A stretch of 64,000 nt of DNA from Methanonatronarchaeum sp. AMET-Sl (GCF_029854155.1 NZ_CP122958.1:1164001-1228000), one strand, 5' to 3'. Shown: positions 1 through 10,531, numbered from the stretch's first letter. Translations and numbers: made by a program. The notes: generated by a model not told the origin, from the sequence alone.

Positions 1-849
1 AATAAAGTTCCCTTTACTCTTCGACATCTTCTCACCACCAACATTAAGCAAGCCAGTATGAACCCAATATCTAACCGGGTCAGTTCCACACAACGCTTTA
101 CCTTGAGCTATTTCATTTTCATGATGAGGAAAACCCAACTCAATTGCTCCACCATGAATATCGAATTTCTCACCTAGATACTTCGTCGACATAACGGTAC
201 ATTCAATATGCCATCCAGGAAATCCCTCTCCCCAAGGAGAAGGCCAACTCATCAATTGATCTTCATCTGCTTTTTTCCATAAAGCAAAATCCCTGGGATC
301 CTTTTTCTCACCTGATGCACCAACCCTACCGGACTCTTCTAAATCATCAAACACAATGTTTGAAAGCTCTCCATACTCATCAAGTTTAGAAACATCGAAA
401 TAAACAGAACCATTAGATTCATAAGCAAAACCCTTATCAACCAAGTCCTTAACCGCCTCAATCATATCGATTAAATGGCCAGTAGCACGAGGCATTATAT
501 CAGGCCGCTTAATCTTAAGTTCATCAACATCCCTTAAATGCTTCCTCATATAATATTCAACAATCTCCATAGGATGGCTCCGTTCACTCTTCGCCCTCTT
601 TTCAACCTTATCTTCACCTTCATCTGTTAGATGACCCACATCTGTAATGTTCTGAATATACTTTACATCAAAACCTTTCCACTCAAAATAACGAACCATC
701 ATATCATACGCTACATAAGTCCTCGCATGCCCAAGATGAATATAATCATAATCTGTAGTCCCACAAACATATAAACCAACCTTCCCCTCTTCCAACGGCT
801 CAAAATCCTCTAACTCACCAGACAGAGTATTATAAACTTGAATCGTCAT
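1..849 (-). CDS. cysS: Cysteinyl-tRNA synthetase, 3' end beyond the window
   Basis: Class I aminoacyl-tRNA synthetase that charges tRNA-Cys in the cytoplasm. The 283 visible codons start at ATG 849 with the usual CysS N-terminus (VYNTLSGELEDFEP). They show the zinc ligand C29, the HIGH-type ATP motif HLGH at about residues 38-41, the tRNA-end binding region WHIECTVMS, and KMSKS close to the window edge. The C-terminal anticodon-binding part is not visible. Many methanogens instead make Cys-tRNA through SepRS/SepCysS, so a genuine CysS is informative about this organism. It is transcribed alone, away from the tRNA at 1145. Identity is certain from the motifs; only the end is missing. Confidence 0.96.
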   Translation of the reverse strand, partial: MTIQVYNTLSGELEDFEPLEEGKVGLYVCGTTDYDYIHLGHARTYVAYDMMVRYFEWKGFDVKYIQNITDVGHLTDEGEDKVEKRAKSERSHPMEIVEYYMRKHLRDVDELKIKRPDIMPRATGHLIDMIEAVKDLVDKGFAYESNGSVYFDVSKLDEYGELSNIVFDDLEESGRVGASGEKKDPRDFALWKKADEDQLMSWPSPWGEGFPGWHIECTVMSTKYLGEKFDIHGGAIELGFPHHENEIAQGKALCGTDPVRYWVHTGLLNVGGEKMSKSKGNFI

Positions 850-1112
850 AATTATCACAAACCACAAACACAACCAATATTCATCCTCAAACTCTTTATT
901 TTATACCCTTCAAAACAAAAACACATAACAAGAAAAGAATAACCTAAAAAAACAAAAAAATCTAACAAAACCCAAATAACAACAACCCAAACCAAAATAA
1001 AACCCAACATATTTATGTAGAATAGAAACACTACTATATTCGGCTTTTGACAACAAAAAAACAAGACAAATCAACGAAGACAGAGAAACAACAAAAGATA
1101 CACAAAACCTAC

Positions 1113-1120
1113 TTTAAAAA
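1113..1120 (+). promoter_or_regulatory. TATA box of the CAU tRNA
   Basis: The sequence TTTAAAAA is centred about 28 bases before the first base of the tRNA at 1145, the expected archaeal TATA spacing for a start at the mature 5' end or a few bases before it. Confidence 0.45.
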
Positions 1121-1142
1121 CAAAAACCATTTCAAATTAATA

Positions 1143-1225
<83 letters not shown>

Positions 1226-1356
1226 AGCTACCTTACCCTATTTTTTAGATGAATAAATTCTCTAAAGAAAAAACCTGTTTACTCCTTTTTTCTATAAAAA
1301 TACAATTCATTATTCAATAGCTTTTCAAATTTAAATCAAGCCATAAAACCACCTTC

Positions 1357-1745
1357 ACCAACAGATTGCAATGGAGAATACCTAGGGGATAGACTCCGAA
1401 ACAATTAATAAAGAGCTAAGGGCCCAGATACCAATTATTAAATCCCCTGAACATTGGTATTTAGTGGTTGTTTGAGGGGTCTGCTTTAACAGAAAACTGG
1501 TTCTATTGATTTCAAAGAACTATCACTATTTTGAATTGATATGGACTGGTGTTAGGTATATTTTAAAACCACGATAAGGAATAGGAAAAACGTAGTACCT
1601 GTGAGCAAAAAGGGCTATCGAAGAGAAATAGAGTACATAGTAAATACACTATATCACCCTGAAGTTAACTATCCAGTATTGATTTATTGATTGAAGATAT
1701 GGTTCGTGGAAAGCAAATACCTCTTGAACAGGATAAAGCCCCCTA
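1357..1745 (+). ncRNA. Candidate structured RNA, family unknown
   Basis: No open reading frame of note lies here, yet the sequence folds. TAGGGG at 1383-1388 can pair with CCCCTA at 1740-1745 to close a domain of about 363 nt. Inside it ATACCAAT pairs with ATTGGTAT (about 1428-1461). A TATA-like TTTAAAT at 1330-1336 would start transcription near 1357. I compared it from memory with archaeal SRP RNA and RNase P RNA; it lacks the SRP helix-8 signature and the RNase P GAGGAAAG core. It could equally be the relic of an IS605-type element, since an end-like palindrome (CTCCTCTTCACAGAGAGGG) follows at about 1753. Strand and boundaries are inferred. Confidence 0.35.
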
Positions 1746-1806
1746 AATAAACTCCTCTTCACAGAGAGGGTCTCTTTAGATATTTGTGGTTTGATTTTTT
1801 TTATTT

Positions 1807-1929
1807 TTATTTGAATTTTTTATCTTCGTCTCTGAGTTTTATTGTGTTTCCGCAGTTTGGGCATTCTATTGTTTTGTTGTTGGCTTGGTATGTTATTGAG
1901 TATCCACATTTTGGGCATTCTTTTATTAT
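1807..1929 (-). CDS. Small zinc-ribbon protein without a standard start codon
   Basis: The frame encodes about 40 residues with two CPxCG knuckles (CPKCG and CPNCG, about 17 residues apart) and a charged tail LRDEDKKF, a typical archaeal mini zinc ribbon. An AGGAGG ribosome-binding sequence (about 1939-1944) sits directly upstream, but no ATG, GTG or TTG lies between it and the first cysteine; an in-frame TAG lies just before it. The given start uses ATA at 1927-1929, 8-9 bases after AGGAGG. Either a rare AUA start is used or the gene is damaged at its 5' end. Zinc binding is predicted from the motif; the partner is unknown. It is divergent from nadA. Confidence 0.5.
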   Translation of the reverse strand: MIKECPKCGYSITYQANNKTIECPNCGNTIKLRDEDKKFK

Positions 1930-1990
1930 TGTGGTAACCTCCTAGTGTTTTTTCTATTTGTTTGCTTGATATTTTATATATGTGGTTGTG

Positions 1991-2911
1991 ATGAATAAGG
2001 AGTGGTTAGTTAATGAGATTGATAGTTTAAAGAATGAGATGAATGCTGTAGTTTTAGCTCATAATTATCAGTCTAGAGATGTTCAGGGTGTTGCTGATTA
2101 TGTGGGTGATTCTCTTGGTCTTGCACAGAGGTCTAGTGAGACTGATGCTGATTATGTTGTTTTTGCTGGTGTTGATTTTATGGCGGAAACTGCTTCGGTT
2201 CTGAATCCTGATAAAAAGGTTCTTTTGCCTTCAAAGGAAGCGGTTTGCCCTATGGCTGGTATGTTGTCGTTAAGAGAGGTTGTTGAAGTTAAGGACCGGT
2301 ATCCTGGGGCTGCGGTTGTTATGTATGTTAATACGCATGCTGTTGTGAGAGCTGAATCGGATGTTACTTGTACTTCTTCTAATGCGGTTGAGGTTATTAG
2401 TGAGTTGGATTGTGATAGGGTTATTTTTGGTCCTGACATGAATTTAGGTTGGTATGTTCAACAGAAGGTTGATAAGGAGGTTATTGTTGTTCCGAGTGAT
2501 GGTCATTGTTATGTTCATAATGTTTTTAATGAAAAGGAGCTTGAAAAACTGGTTGATAGGTTTTCTGGAGCAGTTGTATTGGTTCATCCTGAATCTAGTC
2601 CTGTTATTCAAGAGAAGGCTGATTATTTATTTAGTACGGGTCAGATGATTGATTTTGTTAAAAAATCGAATGAAACTAGATTTATAGTTGGAACTGAGGT
2701 TGGCCTCGTTGATCGTTTAAGCCGAATGTTTCCAGATAAAGAGTTTATTCCGCTTTCTGAGAATGCTGTTTGCGAAGAGATGAAGTTTCATAATTTGAAG
2801 AGTATCTATAGTTCTCTGGATAAAGAGGAATTTTTAGTTGAAGTTGAAGATGAAATAGCCGAAAAGGTAAGGGTTTCAACTGAAAAAATGTTTGAATTAA
2901 GCGGTGAATAA
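1991..2911 (+). CDS. nadA: Quinolinate synthase
   Basis: NadA condenses iminoaspartate with dihydroxyacetone phosphate to give quinolinate, the precursor of NAD. The three cysteines that hold its [4Fe-4S] cluster in archaeal NadA are all visible: KEAVCPMAG (about residue 86), DGHCYVHN (about 173) and ENAVCEEM (about 261), as are LAHNYQ and GDSLGLA near the N-terminus. Length (about 306 aa) fits the family. ATG 1991 is preferred; GTG codons at 1982 and 1988 are alternatives. nadC follows after 2 bases, so the two are co-transcribed. No aspartate oxidase or dehydrogenase gene is next to them. Confidence 0.97.
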   Translation: MNKEWLVNEIDSLKNEMNAVVLAHNYQSRDVQGVADYVGDSLGLAQRSSETDADYVVFAGVDFMAETASVLNPDKKVLLPSKEAVCPMAGMLSLREVVEVKDRYPGAAVVMYVNTHAVVRAESDVTCTSSNAVEVISELDCDRVIFGPDMNLGWYVQQKVDKEVIVVPSDGHCYVHNVFNEKELEKLVDRFSGAVVLVHPESSPVIQEKADYLFSTGQMIDFVKKSNETRFIVGTEVGLVDRLSRMFPDKEFIPLSENAVCEEMKFHNLKSIYSSLDKEEFLVEVEDEIAEKVRVSTEKMFELSGE

Positions 2912-2913
2912 CT

Positions 2914-3762
2914 TTGTTTAGCGATTTAGAAAAGAAAAAACTAAGGATGATGATTAATGAGGATCTCGTTGATGGGGATGTTACAACTGAATCGATAGTG
3001 CCTGATGATGTCTTTGGTTATGGTGAAATATTAGCGGATGAATCTGGTTTTGTTGTAGGTTTACCTGAATTTGAATTTATTTTTAATGAACTCGATGTTG
3101 AACTGGAATCTGAGTATAGTAATGGAGATAGGGTTGAATCCGGTGAAGTAATTGGTGTTGTTGAGGGTTTTGTTGGGGATATACTTCGGGGTGAGAGAGT
3201 TGCTTTGAATATTTTGTGTCATCTAAGCGGTGTTGCAACAGCTACGCGTGAAATGGTTGAGATTGTTAGTGGTGCTGTAAATGGTGTTAAAATAGCTGCA
3301 ACTAGGAAAACAACACCTTTATTACGAAGTTTTGAAAAAAGGGCTGTTTCTGTAGTTGGTGGGGAACCTCACCGGGAGAATTTAGGAGATTTTGTATTAA
3401 TTAAAGATAACCATTTGGAGCATGTCGAGTCAATAAAAAAGGCTATTGAATTAGCTCAGAGACATAGTGGTTCGAGAAAAATAGAGATAGAGGTTGAGAG
3501 TCAGGAAGATGCAGTTAAGGCTGTTAGAGCTGGCTGTGATATAGTTATGCTTGATAATTTCAAGCCATATGAAGTTTTAGAGGCAGTTAAATATATAGAG
3601 AAAACCGGTTTAAGAGATAAAGTATTGATTGAAGTTTCTGGTGGAATCAATCCAAGTAATCTAGATAAATATGCGTCAACCGGAGTGGATATAGTTTCAT
3701 CCAGTTATATAACTATGAAGGCACCTTCTCTTGACTTAAAAATAGATTTGGTTAAAAAATAG
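2914..3762 (+). CDS. nadC: Nicotinate-nucleotide (quinolinate) pyrophosphorylase
   Basis: NadC converts quinolinate and PRPP to nicotinate mononucleotide with loss of CO2. The 282-aa protein has the family's landmarks: LNILCHLSGVAT, the PRPP/quinolinate motif ATRKTTP, GEPHRENLGDFVLIKDNHL, and IVMLDNF before the C-terminal beta-strands. It starts with TTG two bases after the nadA stop, which indicates translational coupling in a nadA-nadC operon. Nothing unusual in length or motifs. Confidence 0.96.
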   Translation: MFSDLEKKKLRMMINEDLVDGDVTTESIVPDDVFGYGEILADESGFVVGLPEFEFIFNELDVELESEYSNGDRVESGEVIGVVEGFVGDILRGERVALNILCHLSGVATATREMVEIVSGAVNGVKIAATRKTTPLLRSFEKRAVSVVGGEPHRENLGDFVLIKDNHLEHVESIKKAIELAQRHSGSRKIEIEVESQEDAVKAVRAGCDIVMLDNFKPYEVLEAVKYIEKTGLRDKVLIEVSGGINPSNLDKYASTGVDIVSSSYITMKAPSLDLKIDLVKK

Positions 3763-3879
3763 ATTTAGTTAGATTTGGTGATATCCGGCTCTTTTTGAAT
3801 ATAAAGATTTTGTAGCCCTGAATAAAGATAAAATTAGATAGATATTTTAATTAAAATATCTTATCTGGTTTTTGGTTTT

Positions 3880-4245
<366 letters not shown>

Positions 4246-4418
4246 TTATTTTCACCTATTGTTATTATTGTAGTTTGTTTTTTATGTATTTCGTTTTTTA
4301 TTTCGTGTATTTTTTTTTGTTATGGTTTTTTTGTTGTTTTTTATGGGTATTGATGGTTTTTGGTGGTTTTTTTTGGAAAAAAATATATTGTTTGTTTTGT
4401 TATTTGTATTTGAGTGGT

Positions 4419-5033
4419 ATGGTTAGTAAGACTGAGCGTGGGTATGATTTGGTTGCTCCTATTTATGAGTTTGCTGAGAGTCCTTTTGAAGTTCTTTATT
4501 TTAGGGATATGCGTGAAGATATTTTAGATATGGTTTCTGGTAGGGTTCTTGAAGTTGGTGTTGGAACTGGCCGTAATGTTCCTTTTTATCCATTGGATCT
4601 TGAGATAGTTGCTATTGATTTTAGTGAGAATATGATTAAGCGTGCTAGGCGGAAGGCTGTTAGTAGAGGTTTGAGTAATGTTAGTTTTTTTAAGATGGAT
4701 GCTAGGAATCTTGTTTTTCAGGATGATTTTTTTGATACTGTTTTTTCTACTTTTGTTTTTTGTGCTTGTTCGGATCCATTAAGCGCTATTGAGGAGATGG
4801 TGCGTGTTTGTAAACCTGGGGGTCGGGTTTTGTTGTTGGAGCATACTGGGCCTGGTGGTTCGATTGGTAATCTATTTATAAGTAGTATTAATCCATTTAT
4901 GCGGTTTTTTTTGGATGAAGATCTTAAGAAAAGATTGGATTTGGAGTCTTTAGAGAAGGGGTTTAACGTCGTTAAAAAGAGGGATGTTTTGGGGGATTAT
5001 ATTAAATTAATTGAGTTAAGTGGAAACCATTAA
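4419..5033 (+). CDS. Class I SAM-dependent methyltransferase, UbiE/COQ5-like
   Basis: Predicted SAM-dependent methyltransferase of about 204 aa. The N-terminus MVSKTERGYDLVAPIYEF, the SAM-binding loop VLEVGVGTGRN, the acidic post-II residue in VAIDFSENM, the MDARNLVF segment and the post-motif VCKPGGRVLLLEHT are all of the UbiE/Methyltransf_11 type. The frame is open further upstream to 4275, but that extension is a low-complexity Phe/Trp/Leu string typical of the T-rich DNA here; ATG 4419 gives the normal family start. The substrate cannot be read from the sequence; small lipophilic molecules are usual for the family. Confidence 0.88.
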   Translation: MVSKTERGYDLVAPIYEFAESPFEVLYFRDMREDILDMVSGRVLEVGVGTGRNVPFYPLDLEIVAIDFSENMIKRARRKAVSRGLSNVSFFKMDARNLVFQDDFFDTVFSTFVFCACSDPLSAIEEMVRVCKPGGRVLLLEHTGPGGSIGNLFISSINPFMRFFLDEDLKKRLDLESLEKGFNVVKKRDVLGDYIKLIELSGNH

Positions 5034-5075
5034 ACTGTCTTTTTATTTTCTTGGTTTTTGTGGTTTCCGGTGGTT

Positions 5076-5447
<372 letters not shown>

Positions 5448-6006
5448 TTTATAAACACCTTGAATATAAGGATATTTTGTTTGTTTAGTTTTTTTTAATT
5501 AATTGGTTTAATTTTATTCTTAGATATATATGTTTTTGAACTGTATCTTATTTTTTATTTTTGTTTGTAAAAAAGGCTTTGAGGTTTTTAATTCTTCACG
5601 CCGTAAATTTAACTTAGTTATTTTTTACTTAACGATGTAAAGTTTAATTAAAACTGTTTTTATTGTGTTTAATATGTTTTATTATAACCTTCTTGATCGG
5701 TTTATTTAATATATAACTATATTTAACTATTTTTAATAAGAATTAATAGTCATTAAATTAACTAAACAGAATTTAAGGTTTCTGTGGAGCGTATTTTGTA
5801 TTTTATAGGTCTTTTTTAATTGCTTTATTTAACGTTAAAGAGGTTTTGGTAACTTATTTTTAATTAAAAATCAATTTAATGGTAATTAAGCAATATAAGG
5901 AATTTGTCTAAATTTGAAAACCTAAGGTTGATAAAAACCTACTATAAAAAAACAATTAAATAATTATTTATTTAATTAAGAATAACTTGAATCATGCTTC
6001 AAAAAA
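5448..6006. other. Long AT-rich intergenic region
   Basis: About 560 bases with no coding frame of credible composition. It contains the promoter region of the HxlR gene (reading left) and, further right, the DNA beyond the terminator of the corrinoid gene. I see many AATTAA runs but no repeat array, tRNA or strong hairpin. Confidence 0.5.
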
Positions 6007-6031
6007 AAACCTGGCAATAAAAACCAGGTTT
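6007..6031 (-). terminator. Intrinsic terminator after the corrinoid protein gene
   Basis: On the minus strand AAACCTGG and CCAGGTTT form a perfect 8-bp stem with a 9-nt loop and run directly into a T tract. It lies about 75 bases past the stop codon at 6104. Confidence 0.7.
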
Positions 6032-6103
6032 AAACAGACCATTTCAAATTTTTTACTTATAGTAATTTAATTTCCGGTTTGCTATAAGTAAATTAGTTCT
6101 AAA

Positions 6104-6745
6104 TTATTCCTTCATTAGTTCTAGTGCTCTTTTAGCTGCCTTAGTTGCATCAGCTGCGTATCCGTCTGCACCGAAATCTTCAACTACAGATTTTTCGTTC
6201 AGTGGTGCTCCACCTGCAAGTATTTTTACATCCGGCACCGTCTTTCTTGCATCTTCGACAATATCTTCAATTCCTAGCATTGTTGATGTCATCATTGCAG
6301 ATACAGCTATTATGTCTGCATCTACTTCTTTTGCTTTTTCTGCGAACTGATTGTTTGGCACGTCTTTTCCGATATCAACTATCTCCATTCCACTTACGTC
6401 AAACATTAGTCTTACTAGGTTTTTACCGATGTCGTGTACGTCTCCTTCTGCTACTCCGATTACGACTTTTCCTTCGACTCCTAGGTCTTTAGCGTCAACA
6501 TGTGGTTTTAGTATGTCGAGGCCTGCGTACAATGCTTCTGAGGACATTAGTAATTCTGGTACGAATTTCTCTCCTTCATCGAATAGGTCACCAGCTTCTG
6601 AGATACCGGATACTAGTCCATCCAGTATAGCTTCCATTGGCTCTACGCCTTCATCTAATGCTTTTTGAGCGGCTTCTTTCACTCTATCTTCGTCCATTTC
6701 AAGGACACCGTTATGTAGATCTTCCAGTATTTCTTCTTTAGACAT
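6104..6745 (-). CDS. Methyltransferase corrinoid protein (MtaC/MtbC/MttC-like)
   Basis: A 213-aa cobalamin shuttle protein that accepts a methyl group on Co(I) and passes it to a coenzyme M methyltransferase. The N-terminal four-helix cap (residues 1-85, with ALDEGVEPMEAILDGL and FVPELLMSSEAL) precedes the Rossmann B12 domain with GDVHDIGKN; H104 is the lower axial cobalt ligand. VSAMMTST and KILAGGAPL complete the cofactor pocket. The motif does not tell whether methanol, methylamine or a methoxylated compound is the donor. It lies 128 bases downstream of the methyltransferase at 6874 on the same strand and has its own terminator. Confidence 0.94.
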   Translation of the reverse strand: MSKEEILEDLHNGVLEMDEDRVKEAAQKALDEGVEPMEAILDGLVSGISEAGDLFDEGEKFVPELLMSSEALYAGLDILKPHVDAKDLGVEGKVVIGVAEGDVHDIGKNLVRLMFDVSGMEIVDIGKDVPNNQFAEKAKEVDADIIAVSAMMTSTMLGIEDIVEDARKTVPDVKILAGGAPLNEKSVVEDFGADGYAADATKAAKRALELMKE

Positions 6746-6873
6746 ATTATTCTCCTTTAAATTCTTTATTTTTTAAAGAAACCCGTGATAAGGTCTCTTA
6801 AATATAATGTATTTCATCAATAAAGCCTGTTTGTTTTAGGCTTTATTGATGGAAAATTCTATTTATGTTTTAT

Positions 6874-7959
6874 TTATCCTATAATTTCATTTTGCATCTC
6901 TTCACCGTGCTCTAACATCACGTCAGTGATTGCGCCGATGTTATCGAACTTACCGTATGTTGGCGGTACCTCACATCCACTGTATATACCAAACTTAGAG
7001 GTACGGTCGTTTTCCTTTAAACTGGTTAGAACTTCTTCAAGAAGTCCTTTAACATGTTCCCTCATCTCCTTTGTATTGTAGTGATAGAAATGTTGTGGGT
7101 CGATTTGCCCTAGTAAAAGAGTGTCGTCTCCAAACTGTTCAATCATTCCAGGAATATCTGGGTTTTCACCTCTATCACCATAGTAGGCATAGCTGTAAGC
7201 CATTGGTTTCCATTCACTTATCTGGATATCGAACATTGCGGATTCAGCACAGTTGTGTTGTGTGAAAATTAAGTCCGATTTTTCGCATGCATCTACTACT
7301 TCACCACAGTATTCAGCTCCGAACTCTCGATACATATCAGGACTCATCATTCCTCTGTTTCCATGTAGTTCATCTAAACATATACCAGCTAATCCTTCAA
7401 TACCTGCAAATCCTTCTTCAATGCACCTAACAACGTATTCCTGGGTTTTTTCCATAGCTTTTTTAACAGCATCAGGACATCGATATAAATCCATCAAGAC
7501 CTGTTCCGTTCCGACTCTTTGAGTTAGTGTAGTGAATGGACCAGAAATGAAGGCAAAAATAGGTACATCCGGTAGTTCTTCTACTATCTGTTCGGTATAA
7601 TCGACTCGCATTTGAATTGAGTCACCAATGCCATCTGGTACAACTATTTTTTCTTCGTAATCTTCAGCCTCCCAATCTGTGGGTGGGTAATGCATCGGCG
7701 TTTGGTTTTCTTTAAATATTAGCTCTGCACCAAAATCCTCAGCGGTTCTATGCATGTATGTCAAAGGAACTAGCCAGTCAAAATCGTATCGTTTAACAAC
7801 TTCTATATTTCCTCTTGCCTGTAGTTCTGCACTTTTTGAGAAGGTTTCAAAGTCAGCTCCAACAAGCCGTCGATTCATTCCGCCTGCTATAGCGCTAAAC
7901 GGAAGTCTGTCAACAGGTTCATCATTTGCAGCTGCAGTAACTCTCTCCATAGGGGTCAT
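6874..7959 (-). CDS. URO-D family methyltransferase, MtaA/MtbA-like
   Basis: A 361-aa protein of the uroporphyrinogen decarboxylase superfamily. It keeps the zinc-thiolate ligands of methylcobamide:coenzyme M methyltransferases: H235-N-C237 and C329 in IYSGCEVPP. This, together with the adjacent corrinoid protein, favours a methylcobamide:CoM methyltransferase or a related corrinoid-dependent demethylase over a tetrapyrrole enzyme. The N-terminus MTPMERVTAA is standard for the clade. Homologues with this exact pairing also occur as substrate-side enzymes for methoxylated or methylthiol compounds, so the direction of transfer is uncertain. Confidence 0.88.
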   Translation of the reverse strand: MTPMERVTAAANDEPVDRLPFSAIAGGMNRRLVGADFETFSKSAELQARGNIEVVKRYDFDWLVPLTYMHRTAEDFGAELIFKENQTPMHYPPTDWEAEDYEEKIVVPDGIGDSIQMRVDYTEQIVEELPDVPIFAFISGPFTTLTQRVGTEQVLMDLYRCPDAVKKAMEKTQEYVVRCIEEGFAGIEGLAGICLDELHGNRGMMSPDMYREFGAEYCGEVVDACEKSDLIFTQHNCAESAMFDIQISEWKPMAYSYAYYGDRGENPDIPGMIEQFGDDTLLLGQIDPQHFYHYNTKEMREHVKGLLEEVLTSLKENDRTSKFGIYSGCEVPPTYGKFDNIGAITDVMLEHGEEMQNEIIG

Positions 7960-8321
7960 ATCTTTTGGTATAAAAATTCCTCCAGAGTAAAAAAAGCGCC
8001 TGCCTTTATTAATAATTTTGGTTAAAAAAATACATCAACGTAAGGACATCATATTTAAATTGCAAACATACTGCATCTAATTAATGTAAAGATAAAAAAA
8101 CAAAATCCTAAATATCTGTTCAACCAAAAATATGACAAAAACTATTACAACACACTAAATTCAGTAAAAACCTAATCAAAAATACAACTATAGAGTCTGT
8201 TAATATCTTTAATAATATTAATTTACTATAACTTGTTTTGGAATTATATGGGGTTTCAGGAAGAAATGGATATATTGTTATCTCTAAAGAAAACTAATAT
8301 ATTTATGGGTTTCTGGTTATT

Positions 8322-8582
8322 ATGAATGAATTGAATGATATTGAAGAGGATTTTGAATTGGATGAAGGGGAAGGTGATTCAGATGAAGATTTATTTATGG
8401 TTTGCCCTGTATGTGGAAGTCCTTCAATCTATCAAGCTCTCGGTATGATTACTGGACAGCACTTTAAATGTCCAGAATGTAATTATTCAGGTTCTCTTGT
8501 GATTGAAGGTAATATGGAGATGGTGAAAGAAATAAGGGAGAAATATAGAAAAGATAATAAAAATGATAATAGAAAGGAGTAG
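8322..8582 (+). CDS. Small acidic zinc-ribbon protein
   Basis: An 86-aa protein with a very acidic N-terminus (residues 1-27, mostly Glu/Asp), a CPVCG...CPEC zinc ribbon about 22 residues apart, and a basic C-terminal tail. Ribbons of this shape are common in archaeal proteins of unknown function. The TATA box AATATATTTA at about 8296-8305 lies about 22 bases before the ATG, so the transcript is probably leaderless. The gene is convergent with the OapC-like gene at 8600. Confidence 0.75.
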   Translation: MNELNDIEEDFELDEGEGDSDEDLFMVCPVCGSPSIYQALGMITGQHFKCPECNYSGSLVIEGNMEMVKEIREKYRKDNKNDNRKE

Positions 8583-8599
8583 TTGGGGGATTTAGTTTT

Positions 8600-9085
8600 T
8601 TATTGGTTTTTGTTTAGGAAAGATTCGAGGTCTATGATGTATTTACCGTCTTCGCCTATGGAGATGACTATTCCTTTTTCTTCAATCAGTGATTTTAGGT
8701 TGATTTCAAATGAACCGTCTCCCTTTATCCTTAAAGATTCAACATCGTCATCTCTTAGTTCTTCTTTATAGCCTTTTTTGTATCTTGAAGCTATTTTTTC
8801 TATTTCTTCAAGTTCTTTTAGGCTTATTTTTTCTCTCTTTCTCTCCCATGTGAACCCGCTTATATCTAGAAGTTCTTCCTTCTTTTCTTTTTCTTGTTTA
8901 GGTTCTTTTTGTAATTCTTCCCCTTCACTGTCTTCAATTGGCGGTGTCTCTCCTTTATCAAGTTGTTCTTCGGTTAAATACCTGAATCGGTTCCAGCTGC
9001 AGTTTGGACATCCTGAAAGGATTTCTTCAGAACCATTTGGATATATCTCCCGGCAACGAGTACATTCATGGGGCATCTTATTCAA
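8600..9085 (-). CDS. oapC: OapC-like zinc-ribbon protein
   Basis: A 161-aa protein: N-terminal zinc ribbon (HECTRCREIY, then GCPNCSWNRF), an acidic Lys/Glu-rich linker (about residues 40-75), and a C-terminal alpha/beta part (SLRIKGDGSFEINLKSL). The order of three genes matches the oapABC cluster that lies next to the main origin in haloarchaea: Era-like GTPase, DUF2073, zinc ribbon. The biochemical role of these proteins is not established. The gene is the last of a three-gene minus-strand operon, 9 bases after the DUF2073 gene. Confidence 0.78.
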   Translation of the reverse strand: MNKMPHECTRCREIYPNGSEEILSGCPNCSWNRFRYLTEEQLDKGETPPIEDSEGEELQKEPKQEKEKKEELLDISGFTWERKREKISLKELEEIEKIASRYKKGYKEELRDDDVESLRIKGDGSFEINLKSLIEEKGIVISIGEDGKYIIDLESFLNKNQ

Positions 9086-9094
9086 CCAAAAAAC

Positions 9095-9460
9095 TTAATT
9101 TGTTTTTTTCAAGGTTAGTAACGCTTGTATTGTATCTTTATTCTTTTTGATCGTTCTAACTTGGTCTGCAGGGCCGATAACGGTTAGCCTTGTGATCTTT
9201 TTACCTAGTAGTTTGTCAAAGAATGATAGTTTACTACTGTCACCTGGGTAGGATTCTATTTCTATTCCATTGAATTCCTCTGGATCTATCTCTGTCATTG
9301 TTCGTTGGATTAGTTCTGCTTCTTCCTCCGGATCTAGACCTTTTTCTAGAATCAAGATCTGGCCCTCTCTAACCTTGTCTATTATGAAACGTAGTTTTTC
9401 GTTCATTGTCAGTGAAGATACTTTTTCTCCTGAAACTAATGTAATTTGGATTCCATTCAT
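9095..9460 (-). CDS. oapB: DUF2073 protein, OapB-like
   Basis: A protein of about 121 aa with the DUF2073 pattern: IQITLVSGEKVSSLTMNEKL at the N-terminus, ILILEKGLDPEEEAELI in the middle and RLTVIGPADQVRTIKKNKD near the C-terminus. ATG 9460 is preferred because it avoids overlap with the upstream GTPase; TTG 9472 would overlap its stop codon. In haloarchaea this gene sits between the Era-like GTPase and a zinc-ribbon gene near oriC1. Function unknown. Confidence 0.85.
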   Translation of the reverse strand: MNGIQITLVSGEKVSSLTMNEKLRFIIDKVREGQILILEKGLDPEEEAELIQRTMTEIDPEEFNGIEIESYPGDSSKLSFFDKLLGKKITRLTVIGPADQVRTIKKNKDTIQALLTLKKTN

Positions 9461-9464
9461 TTGA

Positions 9465-10119
<655 letters not shown>

Positions 10120-10121
10120 AA

Positions 10122-10531
10122 ACTATCTCTCTAATATTCTATACACATTAATTAATTCTCTATATTTATATTGATTTAGATATCGTCACATCCACGTTTC
10201 CCTGAATAGGAAAAACGCACTTTATCTATTTATCCTTTTTTTTTCTAAAGGTTAAGAGACCTCTGATGATAAATGTCTTGAAGATATCACCAAATCTCAA
10301 TAGGCAGTGTTAGTCGTTCCATCTCTCCAACTTACACGATATAGACATAGGTCATCACTAATAGATTACACACTACAATGGACCCACCAACATCACCGTC
10401 GTGAAAGGATTCTCCAAGGCCTTAATACCTTCCCATTTAGTTACAAGAGATCTGTACAGAAAACCTGCCCCAAGGTTATCGTGAACACAACATACAGAAC
10501 TTGATTTAGAAACTAATAAAAATATTTGGGT
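10122..10531. other. Non-coding region upstream of the OapA-like gene
   Basis: About 410 bases without a credible gene. It includes the promoter of the oap operon and an imperfect inverted sequence (GTTTCC...GGAAAAAC, about 10197-10214) loosely like an origin-recognition box, but no G-rich tail and no second copy that I can see. A 65-codon frame at 10307 has no recognisable motif. The stretch could be a decayed IS605-type element, since a palindromic end follows at 10532. Confidence 0.4.

Noticed and set aside
855..1064. A 69-codon minus-strand frame rich in Phe/Val/Leu
   Set aside because: It is a by-product of A/C-rich plus-strand DNA; no ribosome site, and the hydrophobic string has no family pattern.
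4275..4418. N-terminal extension of the methyltransferase frame
   Set aside because: Low-complexity Phe/Trp/Leu translation of T-rich DNA; the normal UbiE-like start is the ATG at 4419.
10307..10504. A 65-codon plus-strand frame
   Set aside because: His/Arg/Thr-rich without any motif and inside a probable relic region.
10122..10531. Replication origin
   Set aside because: Only one weak inverted GTTTCC/GGAAAAAC sequence, no G-rich tails, no repeats and no orc1 gene; kept only as a low-confidence possibility.
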